The notes: generated by a model from the sequence alone, not told the origin. Positions 44,131-54,950 are shown, counted from the first letter of the stretch. The stretch: 64,000 nt of DNA from Breviolum minutum Mf 1.05b.01 (GCA_000507305.1 DF241032.1:28305-92304); one strand, 5' to 3'. A program made the numbers and translations.

Positions 44131-44560
44131 ACCCTTACTTCCTCTAAATATCACTTTTTGGCTTTGCGTGAGTCGTCTCACATCCAGGCAGTCCCAGGTG
44201 TTTTGCAGGCGAGAGACTGAATGTAAAGAGTTTCCAGCAACAAAGTGGAACCTTGGCTGGAAGTACAGCCCCGAAAACTAACATGGAACCACCCCTTGGA
44301 AAAGGACAAACATCTACAAACCACCAATTTGGGGGGTTCCAAGTTGGGTTTTCAGCGGGATTCTTCTTGCAAATTTTGGGGAGAGACCTGCTGTAAGCAT
44401 CCCTGTAACTGTTTCATCCCCAACTCATACCTAGATTCCTTCTGTGGCACCTTTTCCTGCAGCAAACACTTGGCAGTCCATCACGGATCCGTGTAGCAGC
44501 TATCGAAATTATCGAAAGCTAATCCAAGAATCTAACTGGAAGATCCGGGAGAGTTAGCTA

Positions 44561-44658
44561 CTAGTTGGTGGTTTCAACCCATCTGACAAGTATCAGTCAA
44601 AATGGGAATCTTCCCCAAGGTTCGGGGTGAAAATAGAAATATATGAAACCACCACCTA
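44561..44658 (+). mobile_element. Introner-family copy, intact ends
   Basis: CTAGTTGGTGGTTTCAACCC ... ATCTTCCCCAAGGTTCGGGG ... GAAACCACCACCTAG. Flanking 4-mers GCTA and GTTA match at three of four bases, so a decayed target duplication is possible. It lies 176 bp 3' of the J-domain gene. Confidence 0.85.
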
Positions 44659-44833
44659 GGTTAAATATGTACAGTAACATGCCCATATTGGCTTGCCAGC
44701 CTGCATCTTGCTTGAAAAGTGCCAGCATCGCAGTAGAAACACCTGGAAACACTTAAATCGTGAGGTTTGGTCTGCTTTAAAAGGATCGGCGATTTGAAGG
44801 CAGCATTGTATCTTCGAAACATTTCTAAAGATT

Positions 44834-45337
44834 CTAAAGGAGGCCTCTCCCTGTTGCTGTCCTGTCAAAGATGTATAGGACAGTTCCCATGATGCACCCA
44901 AGAACACCGAAAGTCATAACTTTGGTGGCAACACCTGGTGGCTCAGACTGGATTGGCATCTTTTCTTTCTTGAAGTTGATCCTCGTTGGCTTCCATTTGT
45001 AAGGGTCACAATAGAAAAGTCCACCATGACTGATGATGTAGTGTGAACGCTCGGGATGCACTGAATCAGCTGAATGCTCTGAAAGCCGGGGCTTACGAGC
45101 TTCTTCTTCGTGCATCAGTGCTAGAGCTTCTTGAAACCGGCTATGCAAATGGACAAAGTCTGCATCCTGCCCACGTTGCAGGGGTCGGGTGTCTGGGTGA
45201 CACTCTTTGGCCAGCCGTCGATACGTTCTTTGTAGCTCTTGTACTGTTGTCCCAGCAGGTAAGCCAAAGTCCGTCAGCAGCGCTAACAAGCGTTTCGATG
45301 AAACACGGTCCATGGAAATCCTTGTTGCTTTCACCAT
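44834..45337 (-). CDS. J-domain (DnaJ-like) protein with C-terminal membrane anchor
   Basis: This is a single open frame of 167 residues from ATG 45337 (MVKATRISMDRV) to TAG. The J domain spans about residues 15-75: helix II YRRLAKEC, then the diagnostic HPD, then helix III RFQEALALMHEEEARK. A polar middle follows, then a C-terminal membrane segment (VMTFGVLGCIMGTVLYIF), leaving a short RTATGRGLL tail. J proteins recruit Hsp70; the single C-terminal anchor suggests mitochondrial or ER membrane placement with the J domain facing the soluble side. The start is the first ATG, but an upstream exon cannot be excluded. Confidence 0.82.
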   Translation of the reverse strand: MVKATRISMDRVSSKRLLALLTDFGLPAGTTVQELQRTYRRLAKECHPDTRPLQRGQDADFVHLHSRFQEALALMHEEEARKPRLSEHSADSVHPERSHYIISHGGLFYCDPYKWKPTRINFKKEKMPIQSEPPGVATKVMTFGVLGCIMGTVLYIFDRTATGRGLL

Positions 45338-45744
45338 GCTTAGCACAAATGATCAGAGGCATGCTCTGGTGATGCTGTTGTCCACTTGAAAAGGGCTGAT
45401 TCCTTTTTCCATCTTTTTCCCTTTCCCTCTCTGATCCCCCATGCAAAACATTACTGTATATTTTAATAATTTTTAATATCAAATCTACAATTTACATTAC
45501 AATCACATTCAACGTACCACAGGAAAATAAGTAGATGCCATCATCTGCAAGTACAGCTGTAGTTTCAACATAGCCAGCCTGTACTTTTTGGTTGCCTTTG
45601 GAATTGATGTCGGTGAAATCCGCTGCCCTACACTTTTGAAATCTTTTGAACATGTCTTGATTGATTGTTCAATCGTTCTATGGCGGTCTTGTCTTTAAAG
45701 TCTTTAGGCCAAAAGCACCCAAGAAAGCAAGTAGGGCGTAATGG

Positions 45745-45850
45745 AATAAGTGATGAATGATGAACGATGAACGATGAATGATGGATGATGGATGATGGAT
45801 GACGGATGATGGGTGATGATGATGATGATGATGNTGATGATGATGATGAC
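45745..45850 (-). repeat. Inverted counterpart of the CAT/CCATCAT array
   Basis: Read on the minus strand it is CAT triplets (with one N at 45833), CCATCAT units, then TTCATCG units, the same order as at 43969-44130. The two arrays are inverted with respect to each other and bracket about 1.6 kb containing the J-domain gene. Confidence 0.85.
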
Positions 45851-45980
45851 GATTTTCAATATTATTTATTGCTTAGTGGGTGACTATGAGAGACTATATC
45901 GCCATGATGATTGACTGTCGTACTATAGTCCGGCAGAAATGTCCAAAAATGCTACTGCGATTCCGGACACATGATAAAAC

Positions 45981-46247
45981 ATGTGTCCATGCATCATCAT
46001 GCATCGCAGTCTTAGGTTTGGACCAGGTGTAGGCGACGCTCCTCTCTCCTTAGGTTACAAAGCTGGGCCTCCTGACCTGCCTTCTGCAACTGATGTCGGA
46101 AAACGGCATGACCCTGGAAACCTGTTGACACCGGATGCTTTACACGTTTTTATCCTAGGCGGTTCCTCGCAATGCCTTATCGGTGTTAACACTTTGGAAA
46201 CACCACGGCAACACGATGATCAAAGCGAATCAAAGCTGAAGGCCTAA
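45981..46247 (+). other. Plus-strand open frame of 88 codons, convergent with the NADAR-ARH gene
   Basis: The frame ends PGNLLTPDALHVFILGGSSQ, then CLIGVNTLETPRQHDDQSES. Composition is protein-like and it overlaps the 3' end of the minus-strand gene by 18 bases. It would be the only plus-strand gene in this part. No domain or splice support, so it may be chance within a 3' untranslated region. Confidence 0.25.
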
Positions 46248-48323
46248 GATTGTCAAGCACTTGCTGACCTTCTCCTCCAACCATTCCTTTTGTGGCTCCG
46301 GAATTTCTTGAAGCCAATCAGTTGGCAAAGCTGAAAAACCAAATCTGGCACCTAGCAAGGCACCAGCCACTGTTGCATTGGAATCAGCATCACCTGCTTC
46401 CATGGTGATCTGTTGCACTGCAGCTTTGAAATCATCTGAGTAAATGAAGGCCCACATTGCAGCACCTAAAGGCTTGTAAGTGTATCCAATGCCATCGCTT
46501 GAAAGTTTCAAAGATCTCAATCCATCCATGGCAACATGAACATACCTTAAAAACTCATCCACGTCGTAACCTTTCAAAAAATCACTGGCTTGAAGTGCAA
46601 CTGACAGTGCGAGCTCTCTGCGTTGTTCTTCATCCGAGATTTGATGTCCAGCCAATAGCTGGGCCAAGAGCAACGCAATACAAACGCAGCTGGTCACACA
46701 TCTAGGATCTGCATGTGTAACAGAGGCCGATGCTGCCGCATTGTACTTCACCAAACCTTCATTCCAAAAGCAGAAAATGCCAGCAGCTGCACATCGCATA
46801 ATGGCACCATTAGCTGCCATAGAACAAGCTGTCTGTCGCCAAATCACCTCTGCAGCAATGTCTGGAGCCATCAGAAATGCAGGATGCTCCAATACTGAGT
46901 TGACTGTTTGCCCCACCCCAAGTCCTGATGTGTCCCCAAGTTCAGGGAAGCCAGAATTTCGCCATTTCTTCAATGCTTTAGCAAAGCGAAATGTATTGAG
47001 AAGACCTTGTCCTTCACTAATCGCATCCAACAACAAAATCATTTGATCCGTATCATCAGTCCAATCTCCTTGTTTCCAGCGTTTCCTGTGCCGATCATCA
47101 ACACGAGAAGCTGGACTCAGTTTTTCTGCCTTGGGATACATCCTGGACGCTTCAGATCTCTCCATAAACTCCGTGGAAAGGCCGACGGCATCACCCAAGG
47201 CAGCTCCCCAAATTAAGCCACGGATCTTCTCTGACAGCTCGTCAGCTTTCAGGTCACTATGAACTTCAAGAAACACCGGAGAATCGGTGAAATCTTGGGG
47301 CAATGGAATCAAGGGGCTACAGTGATCTGGAATATCATAATGACCACTGATAATGACATCTGAACCTTCAAGAGCAGCCTTTCGTATACTTGTCATGTTT
47401 ACCTCGTTTAGGGCTTGTTCAGGTGAAGCGTCAATAGTGAATGTCACTGATGGATTGAAGTCATGGTGTAGCATCAAGGGAAGCAATGATTCTAAACGTT
47501 GCTTCAAACTTGCAGCAGTGGAAGATACTTGACTGACATCACCACGAGCAAGGAAGGCATCATCTGTTCCGTTCCAGAGGGTGACTACCCCAACTTGAAG
47601 GACACGCAGTTCCAATTTGCAGTCATGTTGCTGGGCAAGAAAGTGTTCCATTTCCTCTGCGCTATTCAACTCAGACACTGGACGCCTCTCAAATCCATCG
47701 TCGTAAACGAAGTCCAAGTCCTCTACCGCTTCAAGCGCGATTCCCAAGGCATCTGATGCTAAAAAGACAACTTCTGAAGGGCTTACACCTGTGACATCAA
47801 TACAAAGACTGTAGGGTTCAAAGGGTTCTCCAATTTCTGCCACTGTGAGTAGCACCTGACGTCTACATGTATACTGTGCAAAGAAGCTCCGCAAGTGTTG
47901 CAACTCTTTGCCCATGACATTCTGGCCACATCCATCCGGCCCAACACCGAAATATGGATCCACAGTGCTACCAAACACAATTTCTGTGCTCATGGGGATG
48001 CTCAACAACACATCCCGTGCTACTGGATGTGCCCAGAACTTTTCTCGAAGTGCTTGTTTCAAACGAGCACCTTTGATTTCATCCCAGTCGTCACAAAGTG
48101 GACTACATGTACGCCCAAGGTGTTTAGCAATGCCCGGCTCCAACTCAAGGCGAATTTGTTCTTGAAGCTCAAAATCACAGAATTTCCCTGCTTGAAAATA
48201 ATGCTCGGCAGATGGCCACCATCGTCTCAAAGGTGGAACTCCTTCATTTGTCCAGAAGCCATAGCCTCTTTCAAAGTTGGAGAGAATTTCAAAGCCTGAT
48301 GTGGCCACAATATCCAGTTCCAT
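46230..48323 (-). CDS. NADAR - ADP-ribosylglycohydrolase (DraG/ARH) fusion protein
   Basis: Intronless, 697 residues. ATG 48323 is preceded in frame by TGA. Residues about 11-148 are a NADAR (YbiA/DUF1768) domain: LSNFERG, WWPSAEHYFQAGKF (35-48), ALREKFWAHP and GCGQNVMGKEL (131-141). The usual D-x-x-W-G-x-G reads DPYFGVG (Trp to Phe). Residues about 150-350 are unassigned. Residues about 362-690 are a DraG/ARH domain: GLIWGAALGDAVG (369-381), the metal motif TDDTD (422-426), THADPRC (536-542) and DADSNATVAGALLGA (645-659), which carries the second metal site. NADAR proteins are known to remove ADP-ribose from guanine; ARH proteins remove it from Arg, Ser or other acceptors. Both active-site sets look intact, so a two-headed ADP-ribose eraser is inferred. 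Confidence 0.9.
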   Translation of the reverse strand: MELDIVATSGFEILSNFERGYGFWTNEGVPPLRRWWPSAEHYFQAGKFCDFELQEQIRLELEPGIAKHLGRTCSPLCDDWDEIKGARLKQALREKFWAHPVARDVLLSIPMSTEIVFGSTVDPYFGVGPDGCGQNVMGKELQHLRSFFAQYTCRRQVLLTVAEIGEPFEPYSLCIDVTGVSPSEVVFLASDALGIALEAVEDLDFVYDDGFERRPVSELNSAEEMEHFLAQQHDCKLELRVLQVGVVTLWNGTDDAFLARGDVSQVSSTAASLKQRLESLLPLMLHHDFNPSVTFTIDASPEQALNEVNMTSIRKAALEGSDVIISGHYDIPDHCSPLIPLPQDFTDSPVFLEVHSDLKADELSEKIRGLIWGAALGDAVGLSTEFMERSEASRMYPKAEKLSPASRVDDRHRKRWKQGDWTDDTDQMILLLDAISEGQGLLNTFRFAKALKKWRNSGFPELGDTSGLGVGQTVNSVLEHPAFLMAPDIAAEVIWRQTACSMAANGAIMRCAAAGIFCFWNEGLVKYNAAASASVTHADPRCVTSCVCIALLLAQLLAGHQISDEEQRRELALSVALQASDFLKGYDVDEFLRYVHVAMDGLRSLKLSSDGIGYTYKPLGAAMWAFIYSDDFKAAVQQITMEAGDADSNATVAGALLGARFGFSALPTDWLQEIPEPQKEWLEEKVSKCLTILGLQL

Positions 48324-48504
48324 CTTTGGCCAACTTCAACGGGAAGTCCCGGCCAGATTCGGCCAGGCCTTTAAAAGAAAACAAGCCTACTTTTGAGCTG
48401 ATAATCCTTTATAAATTTGAGCTGACCTTTCATCCTCAAAAAACTGTTGAAAGGAAACAAAAAAAACATAGGAAGTGATGGAAGCCACAACACCTCCCAA
48501 AAGC

Positions 48505-48932
48505 CAATCTCTTTAGGCTTCCCAGACCCAGGCTTGAGTTCCTTGATGTGAGAGCCAATCATCTCCTTATCGTCAAACCATCCAGGGCATAGGATCCCCC
48601 CATGACGTTTCAGAACCTTTTTGGGAACCGTTTTCAGTAGCAGACTTTCTGCAGGAACAGCAGCTTTCCTGGGTTAACAGGAAAGATCACAGTTGCAGTG
48701 GTGTTTCGCAGCATCAGCGGCGCACAAAAACGCGTCCAACAAAAACTCTGGCCCTGACACCGTCCGTACCTGGTCATGTCATAGAATTTCCAACTATCAC
48801 AAAGGGTGAAAAGTAAGGCAAGGAAAAGGGTGCAAACGTGTTGTGTGAGTTTACCATTCCAAAAGTCGAAAAAATCAGACGCGTCGAAGAAGTCGTGCTC
48901 AGGGCAGTGCTGCAGCGCGCTTTTTCACTCCG
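48505..48932 (-). CDS. Two exons upstream of the NADAR-ARH gene
   Basis: About 48932-48858 reads LQHCPEHDFFDASDFFDFWN before AATG|GTAAAC. About 48670-48505 reads PKKVLKRHGGILCPGWFDDK, then EMIGSHIKELKPGSGKPKEI. Both are strongly protein-like. They are either the 3' end of another gene or 5' exons of the NADAR-ARH gene. The in-frame TGA before ATG 48323 argues for a separate gene unless an acceptor lies between. Confidence 0.5.
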
Positions 48933-49124
48933 CGAGCTTTTGTGGCCTAGGCAGAGAATGAGGAACTAGAAACCTCATATTACATGATGTGTACCGCTCG
49001 GGTTCAAAACAGCCTAATCACCTTTTCTATCCGTTTCTGAAGTTTGTCTGAGGCAAACTAAGTCTCACACAATGGTGGCAGAACCTCAAAATGATGTGAC
49101 AAGTCCAGATCATCTTTCTTGGAT

Positions 49125-49126
<2 letters not shown>

Positions 49127-49190
<64 letters not shown>
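49127..49190 (+). repeat. GAT microsatellite
   Basis: 21-22 GAT triplets in a row. In the plus frame from 49072 they would give poly-Asp, but no other evidence supports that frame as a gene. Confidence 0.9.
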
Positions 49191-49191
<1 letters not shown>

Positions 49192-49259
49192 CAAAAAAAA
49201 GCAAAAGTTGGCCAACATGGTCACATCAGCAGCCACGTTGCTGTGGAAAGCAATTGGAA

Positions 49260-50731
49260 CTAAGGCCTTTTACGAACTTCTTTCTGTTCCTTCTGCTCTT
49301 TCTGCTCAGCTTCAATCCATGCCTGGAAGCGGCTACCAGAGGCATGTCCCTGCTGTGAGCGTGCAAACTTCCTACTAAAACTCCTAAGTTGGCATCCCAG
49401 TTGGGTTATCCAGAAATCTTCAATTTTTCAGGGGGGGATTCATTGGTTAATATCAAGAACCTTCCAAGACCTGATCCACTCTTCCCCTCATCTTCCCAGC
49501 CATTGTTACGTGCTTGGCCCAGGACACATCCCTGTGAGCTTTGCGGAGGTCGCAGTGAAACTGAAAGCATGCAGATTTATACAATCTTAAAATGCTACAA
49601 CGGAAGTGGCGGCATTAAGCGACCTTGACGCAAGTGCTCTCCCCATATCCACAGAAAAAACGAAACCATGTCTTCGGAGGTAGAGGCCGAGGCCATCTCA
49701 AGGACATCCTCAGTATCCAATTCCTGCTCGCCATGCAATGACCTCTGCCTCCAAGGCATCAATAACCTTTCGACGTTCAACTTCTGCATGGGAGGGTGTC
49801 TCTGACAGCCAACCTGATGGATGAACAAAACACTGCGGGAAGTGCCCTGCGAAAAAAAAATATGCAAGCTGCATGTGCTTGCATCCCAGGTTGCTGCATT
49901 AGCCAAGTAATGGTGGAGAATCAGACGCAGAAATGTGCTTGATCATAGTTTCAAGATGTAACAAAAATGAAAAAATATCGGCGTCAAACAATGTCATTAA
50001 AAATCATGAAATACCTAGCGGTTGCATCATCTTATACAATTGGTTTTACATACATTGATGGATGCGACTGTTGTTAGTCCGAAGCCAACCACCCCCTGCT
50101 TTCCCCCCAAAAAAAAGTGTTATCACCGTCAGCCTGTTGATCCCTATAGGGTATGTTTTTGGGAATAGCGGATACCACAGCGTTTCGTTTCAAGACACCG
50201 CAGAAGTTCAAAGCATCACGCTGGCAGCGCGCCAAGCCTATGCCCTCCGGTGTTTTCAGACGGGTGACCTCGACAAACTTTCAAGCAATCTACCGGTGGC
50301 ATCTAATTTGGAAGGTCCAAATAATCTTGTTTTGTCACTAATTAGTAACGTTACTACTCACCAAATGTTCACTAAAAATATCAGAATCAAAAATCCATCT
50401 CGGATATATTATATTATCACTTACAGGACACATGGATTTGGTTCCTTCTCCTGACCCCATGGATGTGATCCTCTGGGCCACCCGGACCTTGGGATGACCC
50501 TGGCAGCCCATCTCACACATGTGCTCTAAGAAGGTTGGCCAATCAATTCTCAGCAAACGACCCAACGGTGGCTGCAGGGGGTTGCAACATGCAAAATGGA
50601 GAACTACAGCACGAAGGTTTGATCCATGGATCTTCTAGGAGATCGTCTGCTGTCCAGTTTCTAGCGAAGTATTGAAATAGAAGTGGTTTCCAACTGCCCT
50701 TACACAACCTTGATGCTACTTGGTGGCTCAT
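49260..50731 (-). CDS. Six-exon gene of unknown function
   Basis: Exon 1 starts MSHQVASRLCKGSWKPLLFQ at ATG 50731 and holds WTADDLLEDPWIKPS. Splicing at TC|GTGCTG to GAG|A joins IDWPTFLEHMCEMGCQGHPK. The next exon, about 50272-50125, lies after a TCGAG acceptor and follows the GTAAGTG donor at about 50433; it reads VTRLKTPEGIGLARCQRDAL. A phase-1 intron then joins ETPSHAEVERRKVIDALEAE (about 49800-49720). Further exons read FHCDLRKAHRDVSWAKH (about 49554-49507) and SRFQAWIEAEQKEQKEQKEV with stop at 49260. The ADDLLEDPWI run resembles the tail of a kinase domain but is too short to judge. The C-terminus is charged and helical. Confidence 0.6.
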
Positions 50732-51154
50732 GGCACCGTGTAAGCGTACCCATCGCCTGCAAATAGGTGTACCCTAAGAGTCAAAGACTATTAAAATAAT
50801 AGTCCCCAATTTTGGATGATTAAAATTCCCTATCTAAAAAATAGTCGTTGCTGAAACCTATTTTTCTAATGGTCTTTGAACTTCCAGGGTGTATGTATAT
50901 ATCTATATATACTGTACATATATTGGAATATACCCTCGCCCCCCTTCCATTTGGTGTTCTGTACTTATTAGATATAGAAAGAACTCAAACGGAGTAGTCA
51001 TGGTTGCAACTAATTTACTATGACATTTACATGAGCCACCAACTGCCTGACATCTTTTGAGGGATTCTCTGCATTCCAGGCGTTTGATCTTCCATAATCT
51101 TCCGCTCAAACCCTATGGATTTCTACCCCTCACTCACCCAGCAAATCACCTGGC

Positions 51155-52957
51155 TCAAGGCTGGTTGGTAGATGCACCCTGCACCAAAAATTTGCTGCCA
51201 AGGCTCTGTTTCTCTCCAAAAACATGCCGTGCCAGTCGCCCATCCTCAGACAAAATGGAAGAAGATATCCGACAAATATTAATATATTATATATATACAC
51301 ACAATACATCACAATACATCTATACATCATATATCCCTCCACCAAGCGTGACATTCAAAAGTCAAATGTCTCCAAATCACCTAATCTAATTAGCATATGT
51401 CACTTATACATACATATATATACTGTATATATTATATAATATATAAATATAAATATATCTGTATATACTACCCAGTTGTACCTTGTAACGGCTGGCTGAG
51501 CGTCTACCAAGGTCATCAACTGAGTTTGGCGATCCGGAAAGGCCCCCCCTGCAATGTCATCTGCAGTGATTGAATCTCGACCCTTGGCATAGACGTTATG
51601 GAAAATCCTGCGGAGTGGGATGAAAATCACATTTTGCTCAATCAAAAACGAGGAAAAAATAAGGAAAACAACACATAACACCATGGTCTGAACTATGTGA
51701 GCAGTGATGCACCGGGATTAATCAACCACAGCTTTGACAACGGGGTTGCCATATGCAATGTGAGAACAACTGCTGCCATTGCAATGCCATTGAATGCCAT
51801 TTAGCATCATTAAGCTAACAGTAAAGTGTGTTTTGACTCTCAGTCCTTTCCAATTGCTTGCGTTCTTCTTCGTCTATCAGTCTTGGAGACTTTTTTCGAA
51901 TCGTTTCCTCAGTGCCCGCCGCATCTCATTCAAGAGTCATTGATGACATATCAGAATGGAAGAGAAATGTAGGAGACATGGCATTAACATACATTTACGA
52001 CTTGCAAATGCAAACAACAAGGATCCTGAAGCATCTGGGACATTCTGAAAGAAGGATTGAAGTCCATATGACTCTTTAGGCCATCCTTCTTCATACAAAT
52101 TGTATCAAACTGTGCCACCAGGTTTCTAGTTCTTTCTGAGCAAGCCATAACATCATTTCTGCAATATCAGCAGATGTTGAAGAGGGGAATGCCCATGACA
52201 GTAGCAAACCCAGTGATATTCCTTCAGCTTGCTCACGACTGGCACAGAGTTGTCTCCAAAGCTTGACTCCCCGCAACAAAGCAGACACTGAACGACGATA
52301 TGTTTGTTGCACTCCACAGCTCGCTTCTTGTTCCAACCAGTGAATCAAGGTAGACCAACGCAAGCGCGACAAGGGTGGCTCCATGGGCAAATGGACATCC
52401 CCATCCGTGGCAGCTGCCTCCCCCATATCACACCAAGCTTCTTGGATTTGTTTCTCTTGACGTAAATATCTGACTTCTGCTGCCCTTTCCGCCTCCAAAC
52501 TTTTGAATCTAAGGAATTGACGGTAGATGCGATAAACCTGTTCGAATCGAGGTTTGCCAATTGGCTCCTCCAACTGGATTTCTCCAGGTTTTTGGCTAAT
52601 TTTCGCATTCAAAAGAGCCACGTGCAATCCAATCGCTATTTTGGAGAGTGCCCTTTGTCGAATTGTTACCATTTTGGTTGGGGATTCCACTTGAGGAGCT
52701 GAGCTTGGACGTCTCAACATGCCTGTCATAGGACTAGCAGCTGGACCTGATTTTGGCCGCGAGGGTTGGGACCCTGAACGATGCAGCGTTTTGTGACCAT
52801 CTGGCCATGGCTGTACCAAAGCCGCTATTTGTGCTCGGCTCAAGGGTCGATGCTTTTGGGAATAATCATGCAAGAAATGTAGAAAACGTCGTTCTGCAGG
52901 ATCCCGCGCTCTTCGGCGGCAAAGGACAGGTTCCGAATCGCATCGCTCAAAGGACAT
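51155..52957 (-). CDS. Four-exon gene of unknown function
   Basis: Exon 1 (52957 to about 52094, ATG with MSFERCDSEPVLCRRRARDP) is 288 codons if read to the TGA, or ends just before it at TTT|GTATGA. It is basic in its first half and helical later (SLEAERAAEVRYLRQEKQI). Coding-like exons follow on the same strand: about 51920-51845 (TIRKKSPRLIDEEERKQLER), about 51611-51487 (RDSITADDIAGGAFPDRQTQ, GTACAA donor) and about 51290-51155 (DGRLARHVFGEKQSLGSKFL, TGA stop). No domain was recognised. Confidence 0.6.
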
Positions 52958-53389
52958 GGAGATGATGAACTCATCAAGTTTGGAAGTTCACTGGCGTTCT
53001 CCTTTTGAAGATCTTGTGCGCTTGATCTGTTTGTTGGACTTGACATACTGGTGAAGGCATGACAGTATATATTTTGGTGCCGAGATTTTGGATAGTTGGC
53101 ACATTGGTTGTCTTGTGGTTCATGGCCTTTTTGTGTTCATCTCTGGGGCAATTTGGAACCCGCACAAAAAAAACATCAAAAAACACATACAAGAATCCTC
53201 AAAAAGGCTCAAACTAACAGATCTCACTATCTTTGTGTGTCTTGCGATTTATTTCAGTGGTATGGTTGTGACAGAACCTGGACCCCCTGGAACCCTATCA
53301 CACCCCACCTGGTAGTACCGGACAATGTGCATGTGAGTTAACCTTCAGCTCCAGGTGTCAGCATGTCTCAGTACTAGATTCTGACATAC

Positions 53390-54532
53390 TCCGTCTGCAC
53401 TGACATCCTGCAATTCTCCAAATTCTTCCGTTTCCTCACCAAAATTTCATCCCAACACCCTCCCCGAACTTTCCACCAAAAACCAAAGACTCTGGGGGAA
53501 ATCTCATGGGAAATCCACAGCTCGGAGAAACTGATCCTTCCCGGCACCTCGGCAATAAGGCACATTCCTGCAGCAAGCGCTCCCGGTCCGCCGCCGAGCC
53601 GCGCAACTCCATACCTCGGAGGTCTCGGACGGAGGAGGTTTCCCCACGGCGGTTTCCCGTCGGCCCCATGGTGGTGACGCCAAGGCCCCGGGCGTTTGAT
53701 GGCATAGAGCTGGCCTTGGTAATACAGCAGCTACTGTTGTTGATGGTTCAGAAATCCGGCGAGAAAACCACCTGGGATTAAATAATGGGATATTAAACCA
53801 TATCGTAACTGGTGCAGGATTTTTGAACCATCAAAAGTATGACTACAATATGCAAAATATGCTACTAAGATCATGACAAATCTGATTTACCACATGTTTT
53901 TGTTTATATCACCATCTCTACGCATACAAAAAAATCAAAACTAAAATCCATTAGTATCCATTAGTGAGGTTTCAGTTCATCCATTAGTTTATCAATATTT
54001 GTCACATAATACATTTGTGATACCGCAGGGCAGCACCTGGCAGAAATCATGCAAGCTATGCCTTGGCACCCCAACGATCCACACGATGCCGTGCCTGGCA
54101 TGGCTATGATCGGAAATATGATCCTGAGGGGATGTGATACTGTTGATGATTCCGAAATCCCATTAACAACCAGTTGAGATGTATATAAAACCTTAGCAAA
54201 TCATGGGATAAACGGATAAACTACTAACCTCCACTGGTGATTCTAGTAGCAGGATTTCTGAAGCATCAACAGTATGATTCCATGAAATGATTCCGTTTTG
54301 GAAGCCCATACTAGGCACTACGGTATGGCTTCAACAACCGTTGCAACCCATTGCCTTTGTCACTGTACCAAAGCCACCCTTGCCCAGCAGCCGTAGTTCC
54401 TGAAAACAACAACAACAGGCTTGTACTGAACAGAACTACATCCTCCCCACCGGGGGCCCAAGGGATCAACTGCGACTGCCTCAAAGTCCGTGGCATAGCG
54501 GCCACCCAAAGGCCTCGGAGCTGCTGGATATA
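53390..54532 (-). CDS. eIF2alpha-kinase-like protein kinase, N-lobe exons
   Basis: About 54532-54477 reads PLGGRYATDFEA. Exon 54399-54348 reads ELRLLGKGGFGTVTKAM, with the Gly-rich loop GKGGFGTV. The next exon starts at 53714 and reads GQLYAIKR, with the VAIK-type lysine. Both joins keep phase (0/0 and 1/2). Continuing segments read ADRERLLQECALLPRC (helix C) near 53600-53540 and MSVQTEY before a GTCAGA donor near 53390 (strand beta5/hinge). RYxTDFE preceding the Gly loop is typical of PERK/GCN2/HRI-type kinases that phosphorylate eIF2alpha. A frame change between AIKR and helix C needs one more intron. The C-lobe was not found in the 400 bp that follow. Confidence 0.65.
53732..53838. mobile_element. 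TACTGTTGATGG-family MITE
   Basis: TACTGTTGTTGATGGTTCAG is mirrored by TTTTTGAACCATCAAAAGTA. It ends 17 bp from the acceptor of the AIK exon of the kinase. Confidence 0.7.
54138..54273. mobile_element. TACTGTTGATGG-family MITE
   Basis: TACTGTTGATGATTCCGAAAT is mirrored by ATTTCTGAAGCATCAACAGTA. It lies in the same kinase intron as the 53732 copy. Confidence 0.75.
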
Positions 54533-54784
54533 CTGAGATGCTAAAGTTCACGGAGCACGACTGACGCTCCCGAAAAGCGGGTCGTTTAGGTCTGGTAAGG
54601 ACACAATGGGTCTATAGTCTAAAATTAGAATTTCCAAGATCAGAATGGATGATGTAGTTACTACTTAGTATGTATACATAAATAGATGATATATCATGCA
54701 TCTCATCAAATATGATAATGATAATATAACGCATCACATCTATTCATGTTATAAGTTATAGATTTATAATGGAAGGTTTATTGG

Positions 54785-54950
54785 AAATGAACGGTCACTT
54801 CTTTCCCAGTGTACCCACTGTACAGAGGCAACCTGTAACCTCGTCCCACAATCCCTGATACTTGTTTTGTTTTAATTTGCTGATGGTGTCTCTTTCGGCT
54901 TGGCCGAGCAAAGCACGCGCTGTACTTCGACGGTGAGCGATTTTTCTGCT
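54785..54950 (-). CDS. Exon, unknown; may be 5' part of the kinase gene
   Basis: The minus strand reads ARALLGQAERDTISKLKQNK, then YQGLWDEVTGCLCTVGTLGK. It is protein-like but was not joined. Between 54960 and 55540 I see no further exon. Confidence 0.4.

Noticed and set aside
43671..44147. Plus-strand ORF ending in poly-His
   Set aside because: The His run is the CAT microsatellite; the first part is antisense to more protein-like minus-strand segments.
49072..49263. Plus-strand poly-Asp protein of 63 codons
   Set aside because: The frame is mostly a GAT microsatellite and ends against the stop codon of a better supported minus-strand gene.
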